From contig CP154956.1 in the NCBI GenBank assembly GCA_039621445.1, forward strand, positions 87,488,482 through 87,552,481: 64,000 nt of DNA. Reading direction: 5' to 3'. Positions 10,426 through 18,360 of the stretch are shown one piece after another (the first letter of the stretch is position 1; each line of letters starts with the position of its first letter). Origin of the DNA: Euglena gracilis (taxonomy: Eukaryota > Euglenida > Euglenophyceae > Euglenales). The notes under the pieces were generated by a model, which worked only from the letters and a program-made list of their open reading frames with translations, was not told the DNA's origin and searched no databases. Position numbers and translations under genes: made by a program.

Positions 10426-10554
10426 TTTTAGAGGGGGGGTGAACTTAAAATTGGTGATCGGTAGCGACTGGTCGCTAGCGAGAGGCGACCAGCCTTATCA
10501 CCAATGGTCGCTAGCGAGCACCAAACAGTCCATCACCAATTTCTCGCTCGGGGC

Positions 10555-10635
10555 CCTAACCCGAACCGTATCCCCAACTCTAACCCCATCCCTAACCCTG
10601 ACCCAAACTGTAACCCTAATTCTGACCCGGCTCAA
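10555..10635 (+). repeat. Short degenerate telomere-like tract
   Basis: CCCTAACCCGAACCGTATCC and similar CCCTAA variants inside composite unit 2. Confidence 0.7.
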
Positions 10636-10639
10636 TGAC

Positions 10640-10810
10640 CTGGCCTGGGGGGGGGGGTTCTGGGTAGTTGATCGACTAGTCGACCAACTTCGGTCGACTA
10701 CCCAACTGTTCGATCGACAGATCGGTGGGGTCCAAAACCCTGTTTAAGTCGGCGGGGGGTGTTTCTGGGTTGTCGACTGACTAGTTGAAGGGTCGATCGA
10801 CCATTTGAAG
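10640..10810. repeat. Palindromic module with a diverged core (GATCGACTAGTCGACC)
   Basis: Has the part order of the GTCGGCCGAC modules (GGCCTGG, G run, TCTGGGTAGT, palindrome, ACTACCCAACTG, TCGGTGGGGTC), but the palindrome is GATCGACTAGTCGACC. It therefore shows scaffold conservation with a changed core. Confidence 0.65.
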
Positions 10811-10849
10811 GGTCGGTGTTTCATCCGTGATAAATTGGTGCCTAAAGGG

Positions 10850-10985
10850 GACCAGCTACCCCAAAGAGGCGCCCAACTAGGATTAATACACATTGGGGGA
10901 CCCTCGCTCGGCGCCTTTGGCGCCTCGCTCGGGTCCCCCAATGTTTTTAACCCTAGTTGGGCACCTCCTTGGGTTCGCTGGGTCC
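10850..10985. repeat. Long imperfect palindrome
   Basis: Arms of about 50 bp (AGGCGCCCAACTAGG...TTGGGGGACCC and GGGTCCCCCAAT...CCCTAGTTGGGCACCT) flank a smaller TCGCTCGGCGCC/GGCGCCTCGCTCGG motif. Confidence 0.85.
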
Positions 10986-11204
10986 CCTGTAGACACCAAT
11001 TTAACGACGTTGAGGGGATGGGATGGGACAGTTAGGAATGGAAACTTTACCCTAACCCTACACCTTTAAATAACATCATCATTTTTTTAGGTTCTGAATT
11101 GCAGCGGCCATCGGCCGCTGCGCGTCCTTTGGCCGCCGCGGGGGGGGGGTCTTGAAGTCGGTTGGCTCGTCTATCGACCAGTCGGTGGGGTCAAACCCCC
11201 GTTT

Positions 11205-11515
11205 ACATTACTATCCCTAACCCTAACCCCATCCCTCATCCCTGACCGTATCCCGAACCCTGTCCCTAACCCTAACCCTAATGCAAACCCTAACCCTATC
11301 AATGACCCTATCCCCATTCTGAACCCTAACCCTATCCCCAACCCTAACCCCAACCCTGACCCTGTCGTTAACCGTATCCCCAACTCTACCCTATCCCTAA
11401 ACCTAACCCTAACCTTACCTAACCTAACCCTAATCCAAACCCAACCTAACTAACCTATCTATCCCGAACCCTAACCCTATCCCTAACCCCTAACCATATC
11501 CCTTTTCCATCCCCA
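11205..11515 (+). repeat. Degenerate telomere-like array
   Basis: CCCTAACCCC, CCCATCCCT and CCGTATCCC variants of the CCCTAA hexamer over about 300 bases, just inside the right end of composite unit 2. Confidence 0.85.
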
Positions 11516-11754
11516 ACCCTGACATTTTGGCAGTTTACAAACCAAACTGAGAGGAATTTGGTCGGGGGGGGGGGGGCTTAAATTTCAAAAAAGGGGGGGG
11601 GGAATGCAGCACAGTGGAGGTCGGGCTGACCTAGGTCGGCCCGACCTCCAGAGGTCGATAACACCATGGTCGGGCCGACCATAGTCGGGCCGACCATAGG
11701 TCGGGCCGACCTAGGTCGGCCCGACCTCCAGAAGTAGCATGGCCAATATTCCGC

Positions 11755-11975
11755 CCGGGGCCGGACCCCATCAAGGGCCCACCGACCCCCCACCGACCAA
11801 AGATTTCCATCTGAGGGTGTTCCTGTTGGTGTAAGGCACTTATTTGGACCCATCCGGACCATTTCCGGGTGGTTTGGACCCGCCACAGACCATTTTTATG
11901 ACCACCGACTAGCCACCGACTAGTTTGCATACAATTTTCTTCATAAAAAGTCGGCGAGACTGGCCCGTAACTACA
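11755..11975 (-). repeat. Repeat arm inverted relative to 4590-4800
   Basis: Near-identical reverse complement of 4590-4800, ending in the TTACGGGCC / CTACATTAGAGTGGGTGG border of a GTCGGCCGAC module. Confidence 0.85.
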
Positions 11976-12110
11976 TTAGAGTGGGTGGTCGGCCGACTAA
12001 TCCGCCGACCACCCGGACCCAGGCCCCCCCCCCCCTCGCCGACTAGCCGCCCAATTGGGTGGTCGGCCGACCACCCAGGACCCCCCCCCCCCAGTCTACC
12101 GCCTAGAGCC
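11976..12110. repeat. Palindromic module with GTCGGCCGACTA core
   Basis: GGTGGTCGGCCGACTAATCC, GCCGACCACCC, C run, TCGCCGACTAGCCGCCCA and a second GGTGGTCGGCCGACCACCCA, closing with AGTCTACCG as in the other copies. Confidence 0.8.
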
Positions 12111-12466
12111 ATCTGTGGCAATGACTTTTCCATTAGGGCATCTGTGGCAATCACGAGTGAGATGGAAAAATCGCTAGCATGAAAATTCAGCCACAATTTG
12201 TGTGTAGAAAATGGCCTTTTCCAGGCCCCCGGCGCCTTCGGCGCCAGGGTCAGAGGGGGGGTGCCTGCTATGGGCGGGGGGGGGGGGGCGGATGGGTGCT
12301 ATGGTGCCTGCCCCCAGCATCCACCCCAGAGCTGCAAGAAAATTTTGACCTAAACATCAGCCTCTGGAAATGGGAAAGGGTGGTGGCACCCACCAGGAGG
12401 ATGGATGGCCCCCAACCACCCAGTTTCCAGGAGTCCTGTTCAGCCCTGTGGGGGGGATTGGCACAC

Positions 12467-12535
12467 CTTCACAAAAACATCCTTCTCAAGGAAGTCTGCA
12501 CCAATGGTTTTCTTGTACTCAGAGGTGAACTCCCC
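12467..12535 (-). CDS. Rab23-like small GTPase, exon with switch I
   Basis: The minus strand translates GEFTSEYKKTIGADFLEK then DVFVK. This matches the switch I/effector region of Rab23-type GTPases, where a YKKTIG-x-DFLE motif carries the conserved threonine that contacts Mg2+ and nucleotide. It follows the P-loop exon at 13208-13282 in the expected order, with about 670 bases between. The 3' side has a plausible donor, AAG|GTGTGC. The 5' border is odd: the only nearby AG is in CCAAAG|GGG, and the matching end of the upstream exon lacks GT. Later GTPase motifs (WDTAGQ, NKxD) were not found downstream, so this may be a gene fragment. Rab23 affiliation is from remembered family motifs, not a search. 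Confidence 0.6.
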
Positions 12536-13207
12536 TTTGGGATCAAGACACCTCATGCATTTATGCAACAAAAACCAAAAGCAAGGACGTAAGTTAAGCA
12601 AGGACGTAAGTGGGTCATAGAAAAATCAAGAGCAGGCACGAAAATGTTGACCTCACCAGGAAACTTTTTCCAAACGCAGTTAATGAGGTCAATTTCTGGT
12701 CCTAACACATGCGCCACAGCCAGGGGAAGGCCTGGTGGTCGACCCCCCCCACCCGGGAGGGGGGGGTCGACCCCAACCCACCACAGAAATTTCACGTATT
12801 TTTTTCAAAACAAATCCATCCGGTACCAAAGGCGCAGGGAAAAAATTTGGTACTTGTCTGTTAGTCGATCCACGCCAGTGCATCACTTGTTAGTTGATCC
12901 ACACCCTATTCCACCCTGTTCAACAGGAATGACCAATTTCAGTGCAAAATATGATGTGTGACATCATAATTTGACCATGTGACGTCATGAGCAAGCCAAA
13001 ATGACGACCGTGTGGCGTCATAAATGAGTGTGTGACCCAGGGATGACGTCATAAGGTCGACATCATCTGCGCATTATGACGTCATCAAAGCATAGGGGAA
13101 GAAAGGGTGTAGACCGAGTGGTTTTGGCGTGGATCGACATACAACATAGAAAACAACAGAACAGAATCTTGGCTTTGAAAAGCTCAGGCAGAAGTCGTAA
13201 AGGAAGT
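12536..13207. other. Presumed intron of the Rab23-like fragment
   Basis: Lies between the two GTPase exons. Holds a C-run/G-run hairpin near 12740-12775 and several TGACGTCAT-like motifs (12960-13085). An 80-codon minus-strand frame (12553-12795) reads smoothly but matches nothing I know. Confidence 0.4.
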
Positions 13208-13282
13208 CTTGGATGCAGTAGCGTCTCACCAGACTGCTTTTTCCAACTCCACCATCACCAACAATGATTACCTTCACTGCAT
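13208..13282 (-). CDS. Rab23-like small GTPase, P-loop exon
   Basis: The minus strand reads AVKVIIVGDGGVGKSSLVRR then YC. This is strand beta1 followed by the nucleotide-binding P-loop (GDGGVGKS, with Lys and Ser in the canonical positions) and the RRYC stretch typical of Rab23/Rab-like proteins. A 3' splice site, CTTTCCAG, lies just upstream in the gene sense (13290-13283), so this is an internal exon whose first codon is split. The exon could end at ATCCAAG (13208), which gives an in-frame join to the 12467-12535 exon, or earlier at AGTCTG|GTGAGA, a good donor that would cut before RRYC. Residues after RYC (IQDFLYDF) do not look like a Rab and are probably intronic. The initiating exon was not identified. 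Confidence 0.6.
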
Positions 13283-13479
13283 CTGGAAAGCATTGGTGAG
13301 GAAATTTTCAAATCTAAGGAATGTCACACCTTCAACATTTTCTATCATGTTGTGATGTTGTGGTCACACAGACAAAGGTGAGGGGAGAGGAGAGGAAAGC
13401 TGAACAAAGGAGTGGCCCATGGTTGGGTCGACGATTATCGACCTCTGGGTCGACCATTATCGACGTCTGGGCCGACCAC

Positions 13480-14740
13480 CATTGCACCACAGTACCCCTA
13501 TTTTGTAAAATTTAAGCCCCCCCCCCAGGGTACTTGTCTGTTATCGCACGACGCACCCCCCCCCTTTCGGTTATCGCACGACGCCTTATTTTTGGTCTTA
13601 TGGGGTTATTTTAAGAAGTAGGGTTAGGTGCGCACAGGCCATGTTGCGCTACATGGCCACGTTGCGCTACATGGCCATGTTGCGCAACATGGCCATGTGG
13701 CGCAACGTAGCCATGGAGATCAGGCAGTAGACTTTGGTCATTTTGACCCCCCTCCCCCCCCCCCTATGGTGAAGTTCACCGTTTGAAAGTTCACCGGGGG
13801 GTCCCGGACCCCCTCCCCCCCCCTCTGCCTAACCCATCGGTGAACTTCACCGGTGAACCAAGAGAGCACTTTTTGGCCAAAAATGGCCAAAAATGACATT
13901 TTTGGGCAAGTTTTCGGAAATTTCGATTAAATTCCATGAAGCATCAACCTCAAAATGACAATTTTGAGAGGAAAGGAGCAAAATTTCACCCATGAAAATT
14001 TCACCCCCAACCATCAAAACAGTGAAGTTCACCGGTGAACTTCACCGGTGAACTTCACCGCCGAAAGTGCCCCCCCTCCCCCCCTGGTGAACGTTCACCG
14101 GTGAAGTTCACCGGGGGGTCCCCCCCCCCGTACTGCCTAACCTCCCATGTAGCGCAACATAGCATTTGCGCACCTAACCCTACTCCTTCAAATAATGCAG
14201 CGCAACATGGCCATGAAGCGCAACGTGGCATGTGTGCACCTAGCCCTACTCCTTCAATAACCCCATAATAACCCAAAAAAAGGGCGTCGTGCGATAACCG
14301 AAAGGGGGGGGGGTGCGTCGTGCGATAACAGACAAGTACCTCCCCAGTTCAAATCTCTTAATTCAGTCCAAAATGCATGGAAACACATCCGAATGTCCGT
14401 GAAAGTTTCAAAGAAAGCCAAAAAAGTTCCATTGCCAATGGCAACAAAGCAGAAATCCCCTTTTGTGTGCAAAGCCCCCCCTTGTGTCCCTTGTGTGCAC
14501 AAAGAAAGGCCACAAGGCCTGCACCCCCAATAACCTGGATGGGTCGGCCCGACCCATTGGGAAAAGTCCTTTGGGGGTAGGGAGGGTCACGGGGGTTTTC
14601 GGGACGCAGGGGGAGGGGGGGGACATGTGTTTCCGTCCATTTTGAGTCAAATTTACTGAATCAAGTTTTCGGGGGGGGGGGGGGCGTAAATTTCAAAAAA
14701 ATTGGGGGGGGTAATGCGGTTGACTGGAGGTCGGGCCGAC
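13480..14740. mobile_element. Composite repeat unit 3, interrupted by a foldback element
   Basis: The left end (13480-13528) reads GGCCGACCACC, ACCCCTATTTTG, AAATTTAAGC, C run. The right end (14640-14740) reads TTGAGTCAAATTTACTGAAT, G run, CGTAAATTTCAAAAAAATTG, GGTAATGCGG and GGTCGGGCCGAC. Sequence after 14341 (CCCCAGTTCAAATCTC, AAATGCATGGAAACACATCC) continues the left end just where the 13529-14340 element begins. Confidence 0.45.
13529..14340. mobile_element. 812 bp foldback element nested in composite unit 3
   Basis: Terminal inverted repeats of about 200 bp: GGTACTTGTCTGTTATCGCA at the left, matched in reverse complement by TGCGATAACAGACAAGTACC at the right, then C run/GGTTATCGCACGACGCC, AGTAGGGTTAGGTGCGCAC and TGTTGCGCTACATGG. 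The centre holds tandem GTGAACTTCACCG palindromes (13770-14110). CCCCAG occurs at both junctions, one base offset on the right. No coding capacity. Confidence 0.7.
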
Positions 14741-14809
14741 GTGGAGGTCGCCCCCCCCCCCGCCCGCGTCCCACCCCTCGCCCCCATATCCAAAAAAAAA
14801 CAAACGGAA

Positions 14810-15020
14810 AAGGATTGCTAAAACGCGCACCCTAATTAACTTAGTCGGCCTACGGCCTCCTCCGGAGGGGGGGGGGGACTGCCCCCCCCCCCCCCCGGAC
14901 CCCCCGCCCAAAATAACAAAATCCCCTTGTGTGTGCAAGGCAAGGATGGCCAAAACGCGCACCCTGACAAATCCCTTTGTGTGTGCAAGGCAAGGATTGC
15001 CAAAACGCGCCCACGAACTT
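14810..15020 (+). repeat. C-rich GGCCTACGGCC / GTGTGTGCAAGG modules
   Basis: Same unit as 1222-1735: ACGCGCACCCTAAT, CTTAGTCGGCCTACGGCCTC, C run, CAAAATAACAAAATCCCC, GTGTGTGCAAGGCAAGGAT (two copies). Confidence 0.85.
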
Positions 15021-15199
15021 AGGTGTCTGTTCGGGAAAATAACCCACAGAAGGGTGCCCTCTGGCTGAAGAAATCTCCTGTTCACCCCCCCCCCCCCCGC
15101 GTCCCCCAGCGTCCCCCGCGTCCCAATTTGCGACTGATTTTCTGCAACACAAAACAATGCCAACAATAGTCCGATTAGACCTGTTATTGGCCGAGGCGG

Positions 15200-15420
15200 C
15201 CCCGGGCGGATGATTGGCTATGACGATCCTGGAGGTCGTGCCGACCTAGGTTGGGCCGACCTAGGTTAGGCCGACCACTGGAGGTCGATAAGGATAACCA
15301 ATGAACCGCATTACCCCCCCCCTTTTTTTAAAGGACTTTTGACTATAGGTCGGGCCGACCAAGGTCGGCCCGACCTGTTTGTTACCGACCATGTGGTCGG
15401 TAGAAACGACCACCATAGTT
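15200..15420 (+). repeat. Dispersed palindromic module, diverged copy
   Basis: CGGGCGGATGATTGGCTATG, GACGATCCTGGAGGTC, GGTTGGGCCGACC, C run, TTTTTTTAAAGG and GGTCGGGCCGACC palindromes, as in 825-1050 and 2680-2930. Confidence 0.75.
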
Positions 15421-15565
15421 TTCCATTTCAGAAGCATACAAACCCTTGGCCAAACCCTGTGGAACATACTGAAAATAACCCTATCAGGCTGTTTTTTTTT
15501 ACCAACCCCGGGCGGGGGGTCCAGAGTGCCTTGGGGTGCCTGCATTTGCATTTTTTTTTCATCAT

Positions 15566-15790
15566 CCATCAAAATGTCGAGAAGGCAAAAATAGAAAATA
15601 AAAAAATTTGTTTTTCATCGACCAAGCCCAGCCCAGCCCCCTCCAGCCCCGGACCCCCCTCCCCCCCCCTGGGGGGGGGTCCAGCCAGCAGCTTGTTTCC
15701 AGCCAGCAGCCTTTTTGCCAGTCGGAGGCTGACCCCCCCACGCTTCTTTTTAAGACCCTGGGGGGGGGGACGGGGGGGGGTCCCCCCACC
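15566..15790 (+). repeat. Dispersed repeat 'S', copy 1 (AGCCAGCAG)
   Basis: CATCAAAATGTCGAGA, TTTTTCATCGACC, AGCCCAGCCCCCTCCAGCCC, C run, GTCCAGCCAGCAGC, CTTTTTGCCAG, CGGAGGCTG, then CTTTTTAAGACC. The same series recurs at 49803-50000 and more loosely at 49540-49600 and 55830-56150. Confidence 0.85.
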
Positions 15791-16439
15791 CACCCAGGGT
15801 GGCGCGGGACCCCCCCCCTTGGGGGGACCCCCCCCCAAAATCAGGCCTGTTAAAGGCAATTTTCAAAAATTAAGGTACACCCGGCGCCTCCGGCGAGGGA
15901 CCCCCCCCCCCCCCCGGGGGGGGGGGGGCCCGCCTGGACCCCCGGGGGGGGGCCTGGACCCACCCACCCACCCACCTCCCCGTGCCCGGGCTCCGGGGGT
16001 GCCCTCCTGAGTGGTGCTTGTGTACGCCCACGGCTGGAGGCACCGCGCAGCAATGCGGGGCACAACAAATCCAAATCCAAATCCACCCACCTCCCCCCCC
16101 CGGGGGGGTCTTCTGACTTAAAAGAAGCCTGACCCCAGTGGGTGCTTGAGAAATCCCCTGGGGGGAAAACCCCCACGCGGGGGGGGGGACAAGGGGGAAA
16201 CATGCCATTTTTTGTCTCAAAATCTCAGATTTTTTGGGTTTCCTTTGATTTTTGGGGACATGGCAACACCCTCTTTGAAACCGTGTTTTGGGCGAAGCTT
16301 TAAGACTTTTAATGTCTCGAAATCGGCCCAAACACGGTTTCAGGCTAAGAACAGTTTTTTTGGACCAAGGTTAAGGCCTTCAGGCCGCGGTCCCCCCCGG
16401 CCTCCCCCTAACACTTGGCCCAAACATAGTTCTTGACAT
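15791..16439. other. G/C-run sequence, no supported gene
   Basis: Alternating C and G runs with CCGGCGCCTCCGGCG-type short hairpins and a CCCTGGGGGGAAAACCCCC stem. Open frames here are proline/glycine-rich artefacts of the homopolymers. Confidence 0.55.
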
Positions 16440-16963
16440 AGAAAGGGGGGGGAATGGCACAGTGGCCATTTCTGCTGACCCAATGGTCAGGCCGACCACC
16501 AAAACCAGCATGGCCAGTTTTCCCATGGGGTTCAGACATACTACCACCCATTATCATTACCCACCAGCCACTTTTTTTTTTTCGAAACCCCATCCACCCC
16601 CACTTTCTTCACGTTCTTCGCGTGAAGAGTGAAGAATGTTTGCAGAAGAATTCTATCAACGGGTGGAAAGATTTCAGGCAAGGCAGTGACCGAGGTTTGG
16701 TTCATCCCACCCCGGAACAAAAAACAGTGGCGAGAAAATCCAAAGTGGCGCGAAAATATTCACTAATTATGATTTGCCAGCCAAATTTTCCCAAAAAAAT
16801 TTCTGAGTGTCTATTTTTTTTTCGCTCTCGCATACGCATGTCCGGAAAGCCCCAGTAGGGGTTCAAGTCTCACGCCAACAACTACGAGAACCCTCCTTTA
16901 TCATTGGACTGGGGATTCTGAAGTTTCTGGACATTGCGAGGTGTGTCACCCCAGACCCTGGCG
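16440..16963 (+). other. Region upstream of the retrotransposon ORF1; possible 5' UTR
   Basis: Composition shifts here from homopolymer repeats to ordinary sequence. No ORF is convincing. The element's 5' end is not marked by any repeat I can see and lies somewhere in this span. Confidence 0.4.
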
Positions 16964-18360
16964 ATGGAAGATGACAAGAGGTACCATGAGGTGAGGAGAC
17001 GGCCCAGACAAGAAGATGGGGATGATGCCTGGGAAGAGGCACTCCGTCAGCGATACGGAGATCGCTACAAGGACAAGGCCCAGAGACAAGCTATGAGGCA
17101 GCAGTCCAGAAAAAGAAGGAAGCTGGACATCGAGCAACGCTGCCAAGAACATTCTGACTACCATGAGCAGCGGGAGTACCAGCCCCGCAGCAGTGGCCAA
17201 AGGCCGGGCCAGCGGGAGTTCCAGCCCCGCAGCCCCAACTGTGCTGACCACAGGCAGCAGGAGGACCAGCCCTGCAGCCCCAGACAGCCCAGGCAGTGGG
17301 AGAGACAGCCCCACAGCCCCAGACAGCCCAGGCAGTGGGAGAGACAGCCCCACAGCATCAGAAGGTCCCCTGCTGTAGGGCCCAGGCAGCAGGAGAAACA
17401 GAGACAGCCCTGCAGCAGCCCCACATGGCCACAGCCCAAAGCAGCATCATCATCCTCACCTGCAGATCCAGTCCTCAAACGAGGCATGATGGACATGGAC
17501 CTGGCCCAGAGAGGTAAAGTCGAGATGCAGACGACAAACCAATCCAAGCTGGACATGGACATGGCGTTGCAGCTGCAACTACAGCTTCAACAACAGCAGC
17601 TGCAGCAGATGCAGCAGCTGCAGCAAATGCTGCACAACCAAGCCAGACTGCTGCAGCCCAACCCCCCCAGCATGCACCAAGAAGCCCAGCCACCACCACC
17701 ATACTCCCCACCCAGAGCATCGACAAGGTCCACATCAACCACTTCATCAACTCGTTCTTCATCATCACCCTCTTCAACATCTTCATCATGCAGCCTGGAG
17801 AAACGACCCCACAGGAGAAGACACCCACATCGACATTATCGACATCACCGGCATCGCCCCCCTAAAAAGTACCAGAAGCACCGCCACTCCGCACATTGCT
17901 GTCGCTACCTCTTTGTGCATGAAGCCACCCCCCCCCCAATCCATCAGAGCTGGCATCCCCACAAAACCGGGGGGGGACACCCTCATACTTGGCAAGAAAA
18001 ACTGGGAAACACCCAGAAAAGGGAATTCAGGAGCCCGATGGCCCACCCCTGTCTAAAACAATTGCAGCATCATGGTCCACCCCCCCGCCCCCATACCTGG
18101 AGGAAGCCCCGCCGACATATTGGGGCCAACCCCCCCTCCCGAATGCGTCAGGACTGGAACAGCTGGAAGCAGACATCACTTCTGGGGGGACTTTGGGGAA
18201 CATGTTTGGATTGGCGGCCCATGGAGAGGAGACCCCCAGCCTGGTCGCCGGGGGGGGCGGGCCAAGGCCCAGCCCCGCCCGACACCAGCAGGGAGGAGAC
18301 CCCCAAGGTGCGCCAACCCCCCAAGAGCTAACGGGGAACCCCCAACAGATGGCAGCATGA
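16964..18360 (+). CDS. Retrotransposon ORF1 protein (Q/P-rich, frameshifted)
   Basis: Starts at the ATG of MEDDKRYHEVRRRPRQEDG. The first 280 or so codons are in one frame: a basic stretch with QSRKRRKLD resembling a nuclear localisation signal, then tandem QWERQPHSP-type repeats and a glutamine-rich, probably coiled-coil segment (17560-17650). After about 17700 coding bias moves to a second frame (KVHINHFINSFFIITLFNIF), then a third (HIDIIDITGIAPLKS), then back for the last 110 codons ending QQMAA-stop at 18360; this implies small indels. PPPPY motifs occur at about 17692 and 18085. ORF1 proteins of this class usually bind RNA and template the particle; no CCHC knuckle is visible. The frame of the first part remains open to 18331. 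Reassembling the frames needs a consensus of other copies. Confidence 0.6.

Larger units (their letters stand above)
8590..11640. mobile_element. Composite repeat unit 2 with inverted ends, telomere-like arrays and hairpins
   Basis: The left end (8530-8760) carries GGTCGGGCCGACC palindromes, CTCCAATCATCCGCA, C run, TTTTAATTTTTAAGC, C run and GATTCAATGTAAAATTCCAG. The right end (11515-11640) is a reverse-complement relative: CTTAAATTTCAAAAAAGG, AATGCAGCACAGTGGAGG, GGTCGGGCTGACC. Inside are three degenerate CCCTAA tracts, GGCCTACGGCC modules and two repeat-R copies. The structure parallels unit 1; no encoded protein is seen. Confidence 0.45.

Noticed and set aside
15339-16010. 223-codon Pro/Gly-rich ORF
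   Set aside because: Depends on C and G homopolymers; the frame changes with each run and there is no conserved domain.
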